A stretch of 64,000 nucleotides of DNA from Protopterus annectens (lineage: Eukaryota > Chordata > Ceratodontiformes > Protopteridae), in assembly GCF_019279795.1 (NCBI RefSeq), contig NC_056738.1:477315988-477379987 (forward strand), in the 5' to 3' direction. The notes below the pieces were generated by a model. It made no database searches and was not told the origin of the DNA. It was given only the letters and a program-made list of their open reading frames with translations. The position numbers were made by a program, and so were the translations under genes. Within the stretch, counting starts at the first letter, position 1; each line of letters opens with the position of its first letter. Shown here in pieces: positions 52,201 through 64,000 of this stretch.

Positions 52201-54760
52201 TACAAACCAATAATGACAAAACTACCCATTACCAAACATTTTAACCTTAAAAGACCACTCAAACGTCTGTCATTACAATCCAACAATATCAGTCAATATA
52301 CACAATCTCTCCAGAAGTAAAAGTCATCTGAATAATTCCACATTAAAGAGATCTATAACTAATGAAGAGGTTGCTGCTAGCAATTGGCTTTATATTTCAA
52401 TGTTTCATGTATAAATTCAGTGCTTGCTGCTCTTGAAGAATGAACTGCCCATGTTATATTTTTAAAAATTGATAAGCTGGTAATGTTACAAAAGGGAATG
52501 GCTGTCAAGCTGGCAACAGGTTTATAGTTACTAGGAATCTCATCCAAAGGAGGCACACTCAGGAGTGCAGCACCCCATCCCCTATAAAAGGGGGCACTGC
52601 AATATCAGCACGCCATAGCAAGTGTGCTACCTGTTGTGCTACTAACACTGCTTTTAAAAATCATAACACAAACACTTAGCATGAGCAACAGTAAACTTAT
52701 CTTCCCTTGAAACTCAAAATTCCTTAAAAATACACTGGAACTAGACATTCTTTGAAAATGCACCGAAAGTTAACAGTCCGCGAAATGCACTAGCTGATGA
52801 CAGTTTGGCATTTAGTGTAAAGGAAACAGGTTCTAGGTTCCTGTGTTCAAGGTAATTTCAAAAGAAGTAACTCCGACTTTTAGTTTCAGAAAAATTAAAT
52901 TTATGGTAGGTATGCTATGTGTTACTATGGTAACAGATGTCAGAAATATGTTGTATTTGTCATGAAAAAAGCTCTAAAAAATCTGTTATTTTTTTTCAGC
53001 AAAATTTAACAAAGATATGAAATGTAAACTATGTACAAATCCTAAAGTTCCCTTCAGTCAAAATTTGGAAGAGCTTTGAAAAGTGACTCTGAACAATACA
53101 CATGCATACACACATGGACACATGCACATATTACTAGGGCATAGAGCTCCATACACTGTTACTTCTTTTAAAAGCTGCAATCCCTTAAAAAAGTGGGAAT
53201 ATCCTCTTATCTAAGCAGCTTATTAAGTTAGTGTTTGCTTTTTGTTTTGAGAGTTATGTGGATTTCATAGATGGAGAGTAGTGTAGAAACATTTTCTGGA
53301 CTGCAGTTAAAAAGAGATACACCCTGTTCCAAGGAGTCAGTGAGTTTATATATATAAATTTTGCATGTGAGCCTTTTGAAACTTCAAAATAGTCTTAAAC
53401 TTCAGTCAGGTACTTACAGTTATCTTCATACAATGGTGATAGTGATCAGCTATTCAGTATTGTTGTTCTAATGTCACTACCATTAAAATCTTTTATAGCA
53501 CCCTGCACAGAAGTATATTAGTCTGTATAGTTATTTTTCTAAGTGTATTGCCTTGTTTGATTAAGCAAATAAATTCATTCTCTATAAAAAATGTGTGTGG
53601 CTGGTTGTTTTATTAATTTATATAGGGTTAACTGCACAAACCTGACAAGTTAAACTGGTGGCATTCTCCATTTTAAGAAATAATGCTCAGCCATGGTTGG
53701 CTGTTTTTAAAAGGGCACAGTACTTGTGCCATGGCTGTGCTAGATTGGCCTGGCCGGCAGTAGTGTGATGCCATAAAACATGAAAGGGTATTTGCACTGA
53801 AGACATATTATCAGCCCATTCAGGTATGTTTTTTTGTTTGTGTGTGCGTGCCCATGTGCACACAAGTAATTTAACAGTTTGATCTAAAATGCAGTTACTT
53901 TTAATAAGATATCATTGAAAGGCACTGGGCTAAGGGTGATGTGTATGAAATTCTGGGAAGCCATTTGTTATATAGCCTTGCTCTGAATGGGGGGGGGGGG
54001 ATTACCTACAAGCCATTGATGATCTTTTTTTCAGCTCACCATTTACTGAAAATTTTATTTGAAAAATGATGAGCTGAATATAGTACAGTGAAGAAAAAGG
54101 AAAAAAAAGTGCACCACCAAAGTGCACCGTATAACACACTTAGGTGAACTTCACCTAGACATAAAACTTTCACAGAAAAAAAACAGTCATCCAAAAAGAC
54201 AGCAGTGATTCATAGGATTGCCCACTATAGGTTATAGCAGGAACATATTTGGGTGTGACAACCATTGATCAGAGTAAAAGGCAATAGACTATTTGCTGTT
54301 TGCCTTTACGTCCAAGCATCTCATATATATTGTCATCAGTATAGCTTATATGCTGATCCCTGACATATTAAATTGTGGTTATGGTGGTTGTACAAACTGG
54401 GTTTGTATAGCATGGAAAACAGATTTGTCATCAAAATGTATGAGTACCTTCACAGCCACAAGGTAAGTATACAGAAGTGTGTTAAACAACAGTTACTTAA
54501 TTTTCTAGAGTCATGAAAAGGTGAAAACGTCTGTAAGGTATGAAAAGATGTCTGTTGTACAACTAGTTAGTGACTGCAAAGTAAAGGGACTTCTATATGT
54601 TGGTTTGAAGGGTGAGTTTGTAGCTGGTTTGTAGTGCATTGAATATGAAGACAGCCTCGTGTTCAGAAGATAACTGATTACATTCACGGAAGAGTGGAGC
54701 TTGATCTGTGGAAAATGGAGACAAAGCTGGAAATGACACCTTTGGATACTGAATCAGCTG
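49277..54760. other. Intergenic stretch, mostly unassigned
   Basis: No host exon was recognised. 49680-50040 is less AT-rich and ends in AAATAAACAAATGAATGAATAT, which looks like the tail of an unknown LINE or SINE on the plus strand. An open 110-codon minus-strand frame at 50786-51118 has no recognised domain and no flanking splice or start signal that persuades me. 52540-52640 and 53690-53765 are short GC-richer islands. A G run lies at 53990-54000. Confidence 0.4.
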
Positions 54761-54769
54761 GTAAAATAA

Positions 54770-54860
54770 AACAAGGCTCTGTGGAACCTAGTCGGACTTT
54801 CCCGGTCAACAAATGTTAAATAAATAAAAAAAAATAAAAATAAATAAATGAGGTGCAGAT
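54770..54860 (+). mobile_element. LINE 3' end (L2/Rex-like tail)
   Basis: A segment CCTAGTCGGACTTTCCCGGT followed by an (AAATAAAT)-type tail resembles the 3' end of L2/Rex-like LINEs. Only the very end is present. The class is tentative. Confidence 0.35.
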
Positions 54861-55009
54861 GAAGTAACAACAGGCAGATGTTGAAGCTTTGCAGAGGGAG
54901 AAGGTGGTGGTAAACAGAAAGGCAGTGCCAGCATGAGAAGGTGTTCACCCTTCACCAAATGCAGGTGAATAACAGGAAAGGCAACAAAAACCCAGCTGCC
55001 AAAGTTATT

Positions 55010-56930
55010 ACCAATTTGTTATATCAGTATAAAAACGGGGATGACTTTTATAGTTTCTTTTAGGCATTTGAAAGTGAATGCAATGAGCATCAAACAGACA
55101 AATGAGCTATCTGTTAAAACTGGTGTCCCTCTTTTTAAGAGTATGTAATACATGCAATTAGCAAGTTGAGTGACACTGTGTCCTGATTATACAAAAGATA
55201 AAAACTGTATGTGCAAATGTTTCGAGTTACCACCTGAATCTTGTAGGAAAATGTCTAGTGAATATACAAGAAAGATGAAGGAAAGCAGGAACAGCAGTAG
55301 TTCCATTGCAGAAATAAGCACTTTGGTGTTCGAGTGGATAACAAAGAAAGTGCTGCTTTGTAAATACTGGGAGATCTTATGATAAAGGTATAAATGCCAG
55401 CTATGTTTCCTGAGGATATGAGACTCTGGTTGACAGTCAAGGAGTTTAAAACCACTCAGGAAGTTGGCAGAAAGGGTGACCTCCATCTAGCAAGCAGTTT
55501 ATAACTGAATAAGAGGGGTTTACCTACCACTAGACATTGACATAAGGAAACCCCTGGGGCATTTTAAAACAATAAAGAAGGTTTCAAAAGATAAAGGGGG
55601 TGGGGGCATTGATTACAGCACATGCAAAAGTCTTGGGGTTAGATGATTCTGGTTAATAAAGTGAGGCATGTATGATACAGATTTGTACATGAACACGGTG
55701 GAAAAATAAAACCAAGGGAGATGATACCACTGTAGTGGGGTTCTACTTTGAAACAATAAGTGTTTCAACCCACCAGAATGACCTCTACCTACTGTGGTAG
55801 AGGGAAAAGAAACCAATGGTAAAATGTTGACACAATGATGTCCCTTCGTTAGAGCTATGGAGGACACACCTTCCTAGGTACCATTGACTAGAGTTTACTT
55901 ATACAGGGAAGGGGACAGGGAATCAAGTCTGTAGCACTGTTTGATAATATCTTGGCAGACACTTTAATAAGAATTTGTTTTAATGATAATGTCCTATGTG
56001 TGCTTGCAATTTTGGAAGAGAAACATTAAAACAAGAATGTGGGGAAGGCAGAGGCTGGGTGAGATCCAGCCAGTATCCACATGTCCAACAGAAGTTATTA
56101 ATGTAGTTTAGGGAAAAATCTAGGCAGTAAAATCAATGACATACCTGTCAAAAGGAGCTGGATTTCCTTTGGAAGTAGTTTCATCAGGGGACACTGTGGG
56201 TAGTAGCAGTAAGACTAAATCTGAGCCACAGCTCCCAAAAGATGCCAGACTCCTTTTGGGAGTATAACTGGGGAGGATCAGGAAGAGTGAGCTGCCACAA
56301 GTACAGCTGTCTGATAGCATCATATGGGGTACAAAGGGGTATCAAGGAAGGCTTCTCATTCTCAACGGCAGAAACATCTGTAGAATGGTACAGTGGGTTA
56401 CTATAAAGAGAGCAGATTCCTGTGGTAGTTACAGGGAGAAGTGGGTGAGGTGGCTTCTAGTTCCAAGGACCTCCTATCTGACCATTTTGGTCATAAATCA
56501 TTATATTCTTTTTTCAGGCAGTGTATGCACACTTTGCACAAAAAGGAGAATTATACAACAATTCTATTGGCCAGCCATTACAATGTACTATAAGATGCTT
56601 CACCAATGCTAAAGTGATTGGCAGGGCAGGAGATAAATATAAGGTTGCTTTGGTAACTTTGCTTGTCATTAACAGACCATTTCAAGGGGTAGTAATGAAG
56701 ATCTCTGGGCCCTCTTAATACAACAAGCACCACAGATGGGAGTATATCTTGGTGACAGACTATTTTTTATGCTACCAGGTACCCTAAAGTGGTGATTCTA
56801 AGTCTGAGGCCATCAAGATGACAAACAATGTAAGAAATGTTCAGTAAGGTGGATATTCTCTAGGAATACTAACAGAGAGAAGGGACCTAATTTCAGACAC
56901 TCTGACCTGTTTGAGAAAGGATTGTGAGGT
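55010..56930 (+). mobile_element. Decayed Ty3/gypsy-type LTR retroelement fossil (gag and integrase parts)
   Basis: A gag-like part with a SCAN-related pattern is visible at about 55160-55380. An integrase part with a zinc-region remnant and a GPL-like core start is visible at about 56510-56800. The spacing leaves no room for reverse transcriptase between them. That would fit a Gmr1-type order, with integrase before reverse transcriptase, or loss of that part. Terminal repeats were not found. It is old and badly broken, with more than ten breaks. Confidence 0.6.
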
Positions 56931-57269
56931 AAAGATGCTACAGACTAGCCTGCAATTGACAAACAAATGGCATTATGTAGAGGTTTAACTCTACTCTAAA
57001 AATGATGCTGGAAACATTTTTACATGTTAAGTTTTTTTTCAAGTGCCATCTGTTTATTCAAAACCTTTTTACTATTTCTCCCTGTGTATATTTAATTTTC
57101 TAAGTATTGCCTACCTTCTTTAATTAATGAATTTGATTATTCTATAACAAAGGGGGTAGTTCTATTAAGTTACATAAAGTTAGTAAAAATAAACTATACA
57201 ATTTAGTTTTTGGAGGGTTATAGCACTTCATGTAATACATGTGGAGATGGAGAGACCATTTTCCAAACC

Positions 57270-57530
57270 AATACTTACCAATCTCTTTGTGCAAAAGATC
57301 TGGACAAAGCCAAAGGCAGTGGGGGGGGGGGGGCTAAACATACTGAAATTTTTACATTAGCATCCGGTTTCTGAAAGATATAAAGTCTGAAACTTAAATG
57401 CTGGTAATTGCTTACTGCCTTCATTCTTCAGTGATTTGCCAGAAAACCAGAAATATTATGAGTTACAGATCAAAAATATAAAACAAAACATGGGCATTCA
57501 GCAAAATTCTGGGCATTAATGTCCCATACT
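57270..57530. repeat. Interspersed repeat X, copy 3
   Basis: Shares AAGATCTGGACAAAGCCAAA, TTTCTGAAAGATATAAAGTC, a CCAGAAAACCAGAAATATTA block and AAACATGGGCATTCAGCAAA with copies 1 and 2, in the same order. A 13-base G run (about 57320) interrupts it. The ends are less well preserved (ATACTTACC; CCCATACT). Confidence 0.6.
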
Positions 57531-57534
57531 AATG

Positions 57535-59003
57535 GTTCCTAACAGCAAAGTGGTGCCACCTTGAAGAGAGCATAAAATCTCTTGTCTACTTTTTATCCAA
57601 AAAATAGAAAATGGGCTATGTGCTAAACGTATTACCCCTCTTTTTAAACATAGGTAATACATGCAGTTATCAAGCTGAGATATATAAGAAAGGGTAAAGG
57701 CACAGTACCCCCCCCCCCCCAGACACACACACACATATCAAGATGCTCGGTTTGCAATTATTTATGCTTTCATCTTGCATTTTTTTATAAAAGAGAGCTG
57801 ATGATTTTAATTGCACACAGTATATAGAGGTTTTGTTTTATTTTGACTGATCATACTTTGTAACTCATTTAGAGATGGTTTACTTTAATTTCATGCAATA
57901 CAATTTGACATTTTCAAATTCTGCATTTTCTGGTTTAGTAAACAAACAATAGAACCATTGCAAAATTTGTTGCTTTATCTATTTTGATTCCAGTATGCTA
58001 ATATTTGGATCTCAGCTGAGAAGACATAGAACCAATGAATATTAGGACACAGGAAATATAGTTTGATAAGATAGCTAGTCTGGACAGCTCAGCTGACCTT
58101 CAGAAATTCTTTCAATGTATAATTCCCTTTTCTATCGGACTATCCTTAAAACCGGTTAGCCTTTATGTGAATTTGGTGACTGTTCATATAAATGAAAAGA
58201 TTAACAATTACTCTACTGCGTGAGAAAACTAAATTATTTCTAAAATAATTGATATATCAGCATATTGTATTAATGAAAATGCTTTAATAAGTAAACACAT
58301 TATGAAATACATAACAAAAATCAGTGTCTGGCAAGTTCTTATACTACAACAGACATAAAATGTACAAGCTTTCTGCCTGCAGTACTGTTTTTGTAACTTA
58401 TAAAAAAAACACGCAATGATCTATATAAATTTTACAACACTGAATATTCTTATTTACAAAGATTTAATTTTTTACACCATCATAGTCACAAAACTATTAG
58501 TTGACATACAGGAACATTACAAAATTCTAGCGCTTACATACCATCTACTTTCATTTATTTTCATTTTAATTTGTTCCAACAAATTATACACAGACATTAT
58601 CTGTAACTGTGATATACCTCGTTTTCTGATTAAATACTAGCAATCAGCAGGAGTATTTTTTAACTATAATAAATGAAGTACCAACATTACTATAAATTTT
58701 TGTGCATCAAAAAAAAAGAACTTCAGTTTACCTATCACTCAATCTGTCAAGATAAATAAACACACAGAATTAGGAAACACAGTAAAAAATTCAGAAATAC
58801 TTAAGGGCATAGTTGAGCCCCTTGAAGGCAGATTATGCTATGTGGTATCCATTATTGGGAAATGTATCTGGTAAACAGAAAAAAAATCACATTTTCAAAG
58901 CAATTATCAAGGTGAGAAAAACACAGTAAAACTGAGAAAATCATAACTGTTCTGTTTTGTAGCTAGTTAGTATAAACCCATGGTCTTAATATTTCTACCA
59001 TGG

Positions 59004-59073
<70 letters not shown>

Positions 59074-59510
59074 TTTGCAATTCTGTTTATCATTTCATGA
59101 CAAGAGCATATGCTTCTAGCTATCTTTCCTCATTTCTTTTACCCAGGCTAAAAAGCTATTATCCATGGAACATTTTAGTACTGTGTTGGGTACGTTAAAG
59201 CTAATTCAGTACGACCTTATTAGCATTGAATTTTTTTCAACTAGAACTAGTTAAAAAGCAATTAAGAACAGAGCATTTCATCCCTACTCAGTGAAGAATC
59301 ATGACAATATAAAGCATGCAATATATAATGATCATTTGTAAAATAAATTAAATACAAAATAAGATCACAGCCTCAAGACTTCACCACTACAGGGTCTCAG
59401 AAAAAGTAGAAGGGGCTACAGTCTGAGGTCATTTTTCTTCTATATGTATAACCTCTGAGTGGTAGCATTGAAATCTGGGTGGGTTAAAGGTGAGTTTTCT
59501 CTTCTGGAAC
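57535..59510. other. AT-rich unassigned stretch with (AT)n plus poly-T
   Basis: A C run lies at 57709-57720, and (AT)n followed by about 21 T lies at 59006-59077. The Ile/Tyr- and Phe-rich frames nearby arise from these tracts. No gene or recognisable repeat family otherwise. Confidence 0.5.
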
Positions 59511-59511
59511 A

Positions 59512-59655
59512 GGATAGGTTCATAATTAAGTACTAAGCTAGCTGCCCTTGTAGGTCATTTCAAGCCTAGCCAGTTTCCCTTCCACTAGTGAGAATCAAAC
59601 CTTGTACCCTGTGTTTGTGAGATTAACACCTTAACCATTATATCAACTCCCAACT
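59512..59655 (-). mobile_element. tRNA-derived SINE with CR1-like LINE tail (copy 3, most complete)
   Basis: On the minus strand: GATATAATGGTTAAGGTGTT (A-box region), ACAAGGTTTGATTCTCAC (B box), then AAACTGGCTAGGCTTGAAAT, CCTACAAGGGCAGCTAGCTT and AGTACTTAATTATGAACCTA. The last half parallels the LINE 3' UTR at 43420-43475. It is about 144 bases long and shows the full head-body-tail order of the family. Confidence 0.8.
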
Positions 59656-60783
59656 CCAATGTTATTGAAGAGGTTTGTACAGCTATCATAGAATGCTTCA
59701 TTACTGTTTCATGTTAAATGTTTCTTCCATCTCCAACAATTCAGTCATTTGGGAGCAATGTTGTGTTTTAACTACATTACATTTGACAAATGTAAGGCGA
59801 TCCATTGATTTTCTGTAATGTGCAGTCCAGGTCACTACCCTGCATTTCAGTAACCATGAGAGGGATTACCCATGCTCCCTATACAGTAATGACTAACTTA
59901 AAGCCCTACAAGGAGGGGTAATGTGGTAGCCAAGGACAGAGGACCGTAAAGACTGGTGTCGAGTAGCTGCTCAAACATTCTGGGTCATTCCACCTTGAAT
60001 AAGTCAGTAATAAATATGCAAGATATAGAGATAGAGAGAGAGAGATACTTAGATAAAGTGTAGGCTTACTGGTTAATATAGTTTATCTAGCTAGCTATCT
60101 AGCTGTCTACCCATCCATCCCTATAACTATCCTTTATTGACTAGTTTAGTCCTACTAACCCAGTTAGACTGTTAAGGCTGTAATGATAAAGACAGAATCT
60201 AGAGGTACAGAAGTAATACTACCTCCTTCTGTTAAATCCTGTTGAGGTCTCAGATGGAAATAGTGTTTCCAGTTCTGGAGGCCACAGCAAGACCAGGAAG
60301 TCAAACTACTATAAAGAGTGCAGAAGGGAGGTAGCAGTGGTCAGTGAGATAGCATGAATGATATGTGAGCATTGTCTGGAAAGAAAGGGAACTTTAATCA
60401 CTTGAAATTAGGAAAAGGGGGCAAGGGATTATGATTTTGTTCTGCAAAGCCATAACACAGGCATGTAAAAGCTGTTAACTAAAAGGGGAGAAAACTGGAG
60501 TTAAGCTTGAATGCTGGCTCCTGGTAAAGGAGTCCAGCTTCAGTATGGATTTGATGAGCTGTTGAATCATGAAGTGAGATAGCAGATAAATGGACAAACT
60601 CCCACACAGGATGATACAGTCCGAATTCGTAGAGGTATCCAAAAAGCCACAAGGGACATAGTGCAAATGGGATAACACTGAGGGATGGGCAAGTGGGTGA
60701 CATCTTGAGCATCTGTGAAAACTAGAAAACACTGTATTTTTTGCTGTCATATGCTATGCACATATTTAGGCAGTGGGCACAGA

Positions 60784-60784
<1 letters not shown>

Positions 60785-60814
<30 letters not shown>
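60785..60814. repeat. (CA)n microsatellite
   Basis: About 15 CA units in otherwise unassigned intergenic sequence. 59660-61620 shows no gene I recognise. Confidence 0.95.
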
Positions 60815-60817
<3 letters not shown>

Positions 60818-61630
60818 TGTTAGAGCAAATGACTGGAGCTTTAGAACTTTTGAGTGAAGGTTTTGTGTAGTGAAATAGCCAAATTCTGAATCATCAAATG
60901 TTAGGTAAGTAGGAGTGGGTAGTAATGCCAAAACATTTATTTGTAACAAAAGTTTCAGCACTGGGGTTGTGTGTATGTTTGTGGGTTGTGTTAGACTAAG
61001 GACTAGAGAAAATGATAGATTTGGTGGTCAGATTGGGTAGTGTGTCTATCGGTATGTCTGTGTTTTGTGCAGTGATACTGTTACGGAAAAGTTTTTTTTT
61101 TTTTCTTACCAATTATGTAAGGGTAGAGTTAGAGTTACTACATATGAGTATAGGGGAGTTATTTAGGGATTATTTTTAACTTTACAAATTGGAAAATTAA
61201 TCATTTTCCTTTTTTGATTGGTTTACTGGGTTGATGAAATGGATTTCAGATGAATGGCAATATTAGACTGTTTTGTTAGATAAACAGTGTGCCAATGATT
61301 ACTGTGCACACTGTTAAGTAAAAAAAAACTTTACATGACTTTTACATAATGCTTTTATGTGTCTGTATATGCATGTATGAGAATTGTGTACTAAAATCAG
61401 TGATTTTTTTTTAAGTTCTGAGGACCTCTATAATATTGTATGAATGGTGAAAAGCATGAGAAATTATTATAATCTCTGGAAGCATACGACTTCATGGCAC
61501 ATCATTCTTGGAATTAATACATAAAGCTGCTTGGAGGGGAGAAAGAAAACTTGTGTAGCAAAAAGTTTTGAAATTCACTATTTTTTGTTAGAATTGTATT
61601 TTTTGGAATTGTGAGGGAGAGCCTGATATA

Positions 61631-61640
61631 CATATGTGTA

Positions 61641-61704
<64 letters not shown>

Positions 61705-61722
61705 CACACACACACACACACT

Positions 61723-61789
<67 letters not shown>
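61631..61789. repeat. Compound (GT)(AT)(CA)(AT) microsatellite
   Basis: GT units, about 25 AT units, CA units with a CTCACA step, then about 31 more AT units. The GT and CA blocks are mutually complementary around the first AT block, so the single strand could fold into a long hairpin. It creates four artefactual Tyr/Ile-rich frames. Confidence 0.97.
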
Positions 61790-61792
<3 letters not shown>

Positions 61793-61799
61793 TTGGCAG

Positions 61800-63120
61800 A
61801 AGTAGGTAATTTCTTGCAAGAGTGTGGCACTAAAAATAGTGGCCTTAGTATAAGTTTTGAAGTAGCATGCAATCACATTGTTGTTTTACCTTTGTCCCAT
61901 CTTCTGATATTTAGAACTCAAGGTAAACAAACTGAAATATATTGCACCTAATCCACAGACAAGTGGGAGCTACAAAGAAACAAAAAACAAGAACATTCTG
62001 GAAGAATAATACCCGACTCCCATTACCTTATTCTCTCTCTCTTTCTGGAACCTCAGAAGACCCTCTTCGACATTTTGTGTTGCTTGTTTCCACTTCCTTT
62101 GTACAAGGACATTTATTTATATTTACCTGTGTCTGTTTGATAATTTGCAAATGACTTTAGTCTCCTTTATGTTATCCCAGTCTCCAGAATTGATCAAAGG
62201 GCTCTAAATGAGACCTTACTAGGGATTTGGACAAAATCAAGGCCGTCTCCCACTTTGTTTTGACAAAGGATACCCCCCTCCTACATGCATGATCATACTG
62301 TCAACTTATTTAAATGCATTCTAGTGCCTGGTCTTATTCGCATTAATTAGGTATGAATATGTTTGACACCATCTTTCTTAAAAATTCACAATACTCCATT
62401 TTTAGCAAATGTCTTTAAATGCAGCATTTGAAAGATGTTCACACTAAAGCCCACATAAATTACACTTGCACTTTTCACTTTGGTCATTCTCAAACTAATT
62501 TCACAAAAATATTATTCTTGATATAGGGCTATGCAGAATTGTTAGAGAAAATATATCCCCATAAAGTGTGTGTGGATTCCTATAATTTATTCTTCATATG
62601 CAAATTTAAGTATTAATGCTTTGTAAAAATAATGATGTTAGTCAGAAGCTAAAATGCTAAATACATAATATTGGTATAATGGTTGCATAAATTATCAATA
62701 AAGTACCACTTCTATACGAATAAATGCTTTTCAATTCCCCAATACAAATTTGGAGAAGAAATTCCTTGAAATTAAAGGCTCTTTCTTATATTTTTTACTT
62801 TCAATTAAAAAAAAATTTACTTAAAAATTAAACAGCAAGCAGTACCACCACCATAAATAAATGCAGACAATGTGGGAATAACAAAAGCTATTTTTCATTC
62901 TTTTAATATCACTCTATGAAGTAAATTAAATCTTCACCAATAAAAGTACGTACAAATGCATATTTACAACTTTGTTTTCTAGAACATACTTTTCAGTTCA
63001 ACTTTCAATTCCTGATTTATATGCTCCTTACAATTACTTTATAAATATCTTCAAAGAAATCTTTTTACAAAAATGTAAAAGTCAGAAATATCTCCTTTAT
63101 ATGGAAGAGTTGCACAATAA
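61800..63120. other. Unassigned stretch left of the right-hand exon
   Basis: AT-rich, with no recognised repeat. It should contain the 3' UTR of the minus-strand gene whose last exon is 63138-63312. Minus-strand AATAAA (62586-62591) and ATTAAA (62902-62907) are possible polyadenylation signals. Confidence 0.4.
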
Positions 63121-63137
63121 GTGACCTTTGAAGGTCT

Positions 63138-63312
63138 TCATTCAGACAGTACACCGCTGATTGGTAACAGCACTGCTTTTAGTTCAGCATCAAAAGCCCG
63201 AGTCAGGTAAGGTCCCTTAGTCCTTTGTAAGGTCATTTTAAACATAGAGTAGTACTGTCTGCTCATTCGGCATTGGAGAAGCAGAGCCGCAGCGTATATG
63301 GAATTTGGCCAT
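63138..63312 (-). CDS. Terminal coding exon of an unidentified minus-strand host gene
   Basis: On the minus strand, a good acceptor (pyrimidine-rich, ending TTGTTTTGCAG) precedes an open frame. It starts WPNSIYAAALLLQCR, passes KMTLQRTKGPYLTRAFDAEL and ends PISGVLSE with TGA at 63138-63140, about 57 complete residues plus one split codon. The GC-richer codons in AT-rich surroundings, the acceptor, and a protein-like composition (amphipathic, helical) support a real exon. I do not recognise the protein. In human the gene next to COL6A2 on the opposite strand is FTCD, and tail-to-tail orientation agrees, but the sequence does not match what I recall of the FTCD C-terminus, so I leave it unnamed. 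Confidence 0.5.
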
Positions 63313-63549
63313 CTGCAAAACAAACCAGAAAAGAAAATGTAAAATTTTAATTTAACAGAAGTATTAATTTTTTTTCTTTTCTTCTTTTCTTCCTTTATTC
63401 CTTCATTAACTCAACCATTCATTTATTTAGTGAAACCACCTTTATCCTATTCTGATCACAGGTCAAGCATAGCCCACAACAGCATTTTGCATGCATGTAT
63501 CATCAGCAAGAACAACACACACATACTTTCTTTTCTTGCTGTCAGAATG

Positions 63550-63554
<5 letters not shown>

Positions 63555-63598
<44 letters not shown>
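63555..63598. repeat. (CT)n(AT)n microsatellite
   Basis: About 13 CT units followed by about 9 AT units. It directly borders the CpG-rich tandem repeat that fills the rest of the window. Confidence 0.95.
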
Positions 63599-64000
63599 GG
63601 GTCACCTTTAAAATCTCGAAATCGTGTTTGCCCGAAACGGAATCCGACGGGACAAGAATACCGAGAACGCAGATGACCAAAAAGGACGGACTCGGTAAGT
63701 GTGCGATCGAGTGAGGGATTTAGTGTTAGGGAGCGGACAGGTAAGTGTGCGATAGTGAGGGACTGTGGGTTAGGGGTGGGTTAAGTGAGTTAGGGTTAGG
63801 GTGCAGGTAGGGTGTGTGTGCGATGGTGAGGGACTGTGGGTTAGGGGTGGGTTAAGTGAGTTAGGGTTAGGGTGCAGGTAGGGTGTGTGTGCGATGGTGA
63901 GGGACTGTGGGTTAGGGACTCGGTAAGTGTGCGATCGAGTGAGGGATTTAGTGTTAGGGAGCGGACAGGTAAGTGTGCGATAGTGAGGGACTGTTGGTTA
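63599..64000. repeat. CpG- and TTAGGG-rich satellite-like tandem repeat, runs off the window
   Basis: A 71-base unit starting GTGAGGGACTGTGGGTTAGG occurs at 63755, 63826 and 63897. It sits inside a larger repeat of 228 bases: CTCGGTAAGTGTGCGATCGA occurs at 63691 and 63919. TTAGGGTTAGGG occurs twice. The leader 63599-63690 is dense in CpG, unlike anything else here. The short Arg-rich frame at 63491-63676 crosses the boundary and is not a gene. Confidence 0.85.

Overview
The window looks like a piece of a large, AT-rich, repeat-loaded vertebrate nuclear genome. The anchor is the last coding exon of COL6A2 (collagen VI alpha-2, C-terminal von Willebrand A domain) at 14436-15025 on the + strand. 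The only other credible host-gene sequence is a short terminal exon on the - strand at 63138-63312, which I cannot name. The mix of repeats (CR1-like LINEs with an esterase ORF1, Penelope-like elements, a DIRS-type element, V-SINE and CORE-SINE copies, L1/Tx1-like LINEs) fits a lungfish, an amphibian or a similar large-genome vertebrate better than a bird or mammal. I cannot settle the species from sequence alone.

Layout. 1-14435 is probably one long COL6A2 intron. It holds LINE and Penelope debris, a 9-bp-TSD inverted-repeat element (3918-4536) with a SINE inside it, a 32-bp minisatellite (5752-5905) and a 39-bp minisatellite of about 43 units (9993-11664). 14436-15025 is the COL6A2 exon, followed by 3' UTR. 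17-26 kb carries compound microsatellites, a long Penelope-like element (about 19500-21895), an L1/Tx1-like fragment and an intact-looking V-SINE with a 15-bp target duplication (25251-25515). 26.7-43.5 kb is a graveyard of one CR1-like LINE family, with nested copies and one nearly full-length copy with ORF1 esterase, endonuclease and RT (about 36600-40190). 43728-49276 is a DIRS-type tyrosine-recombinase retroelement fossil on the - strand, with inverted terminal repeats and an internal complementary region that matches both of its ends. 49.3-63 kb is mostly unassigned intergenic sequence with a decayed Ty3/gypsy fossil (about 55-57 kb). The last 400 bases are a CpG- and TTAGGG-rich tandem repeat that runs off the window.

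How the parts relate. The CR1-like LINE and a tRNA-headed SINE family share the same 3' tail (ending in CCTATGAA-type units), so the LINE is the likely source of the SINE's mobilising machinery. No operon-like or novel host system is evident. The most interesting structures are the LINE/SINE pairing, the nested LINEs, the shortened Penelope copy joining N-terminal and GIY-YIG parts, and a three-copy repeat family of unknown class.
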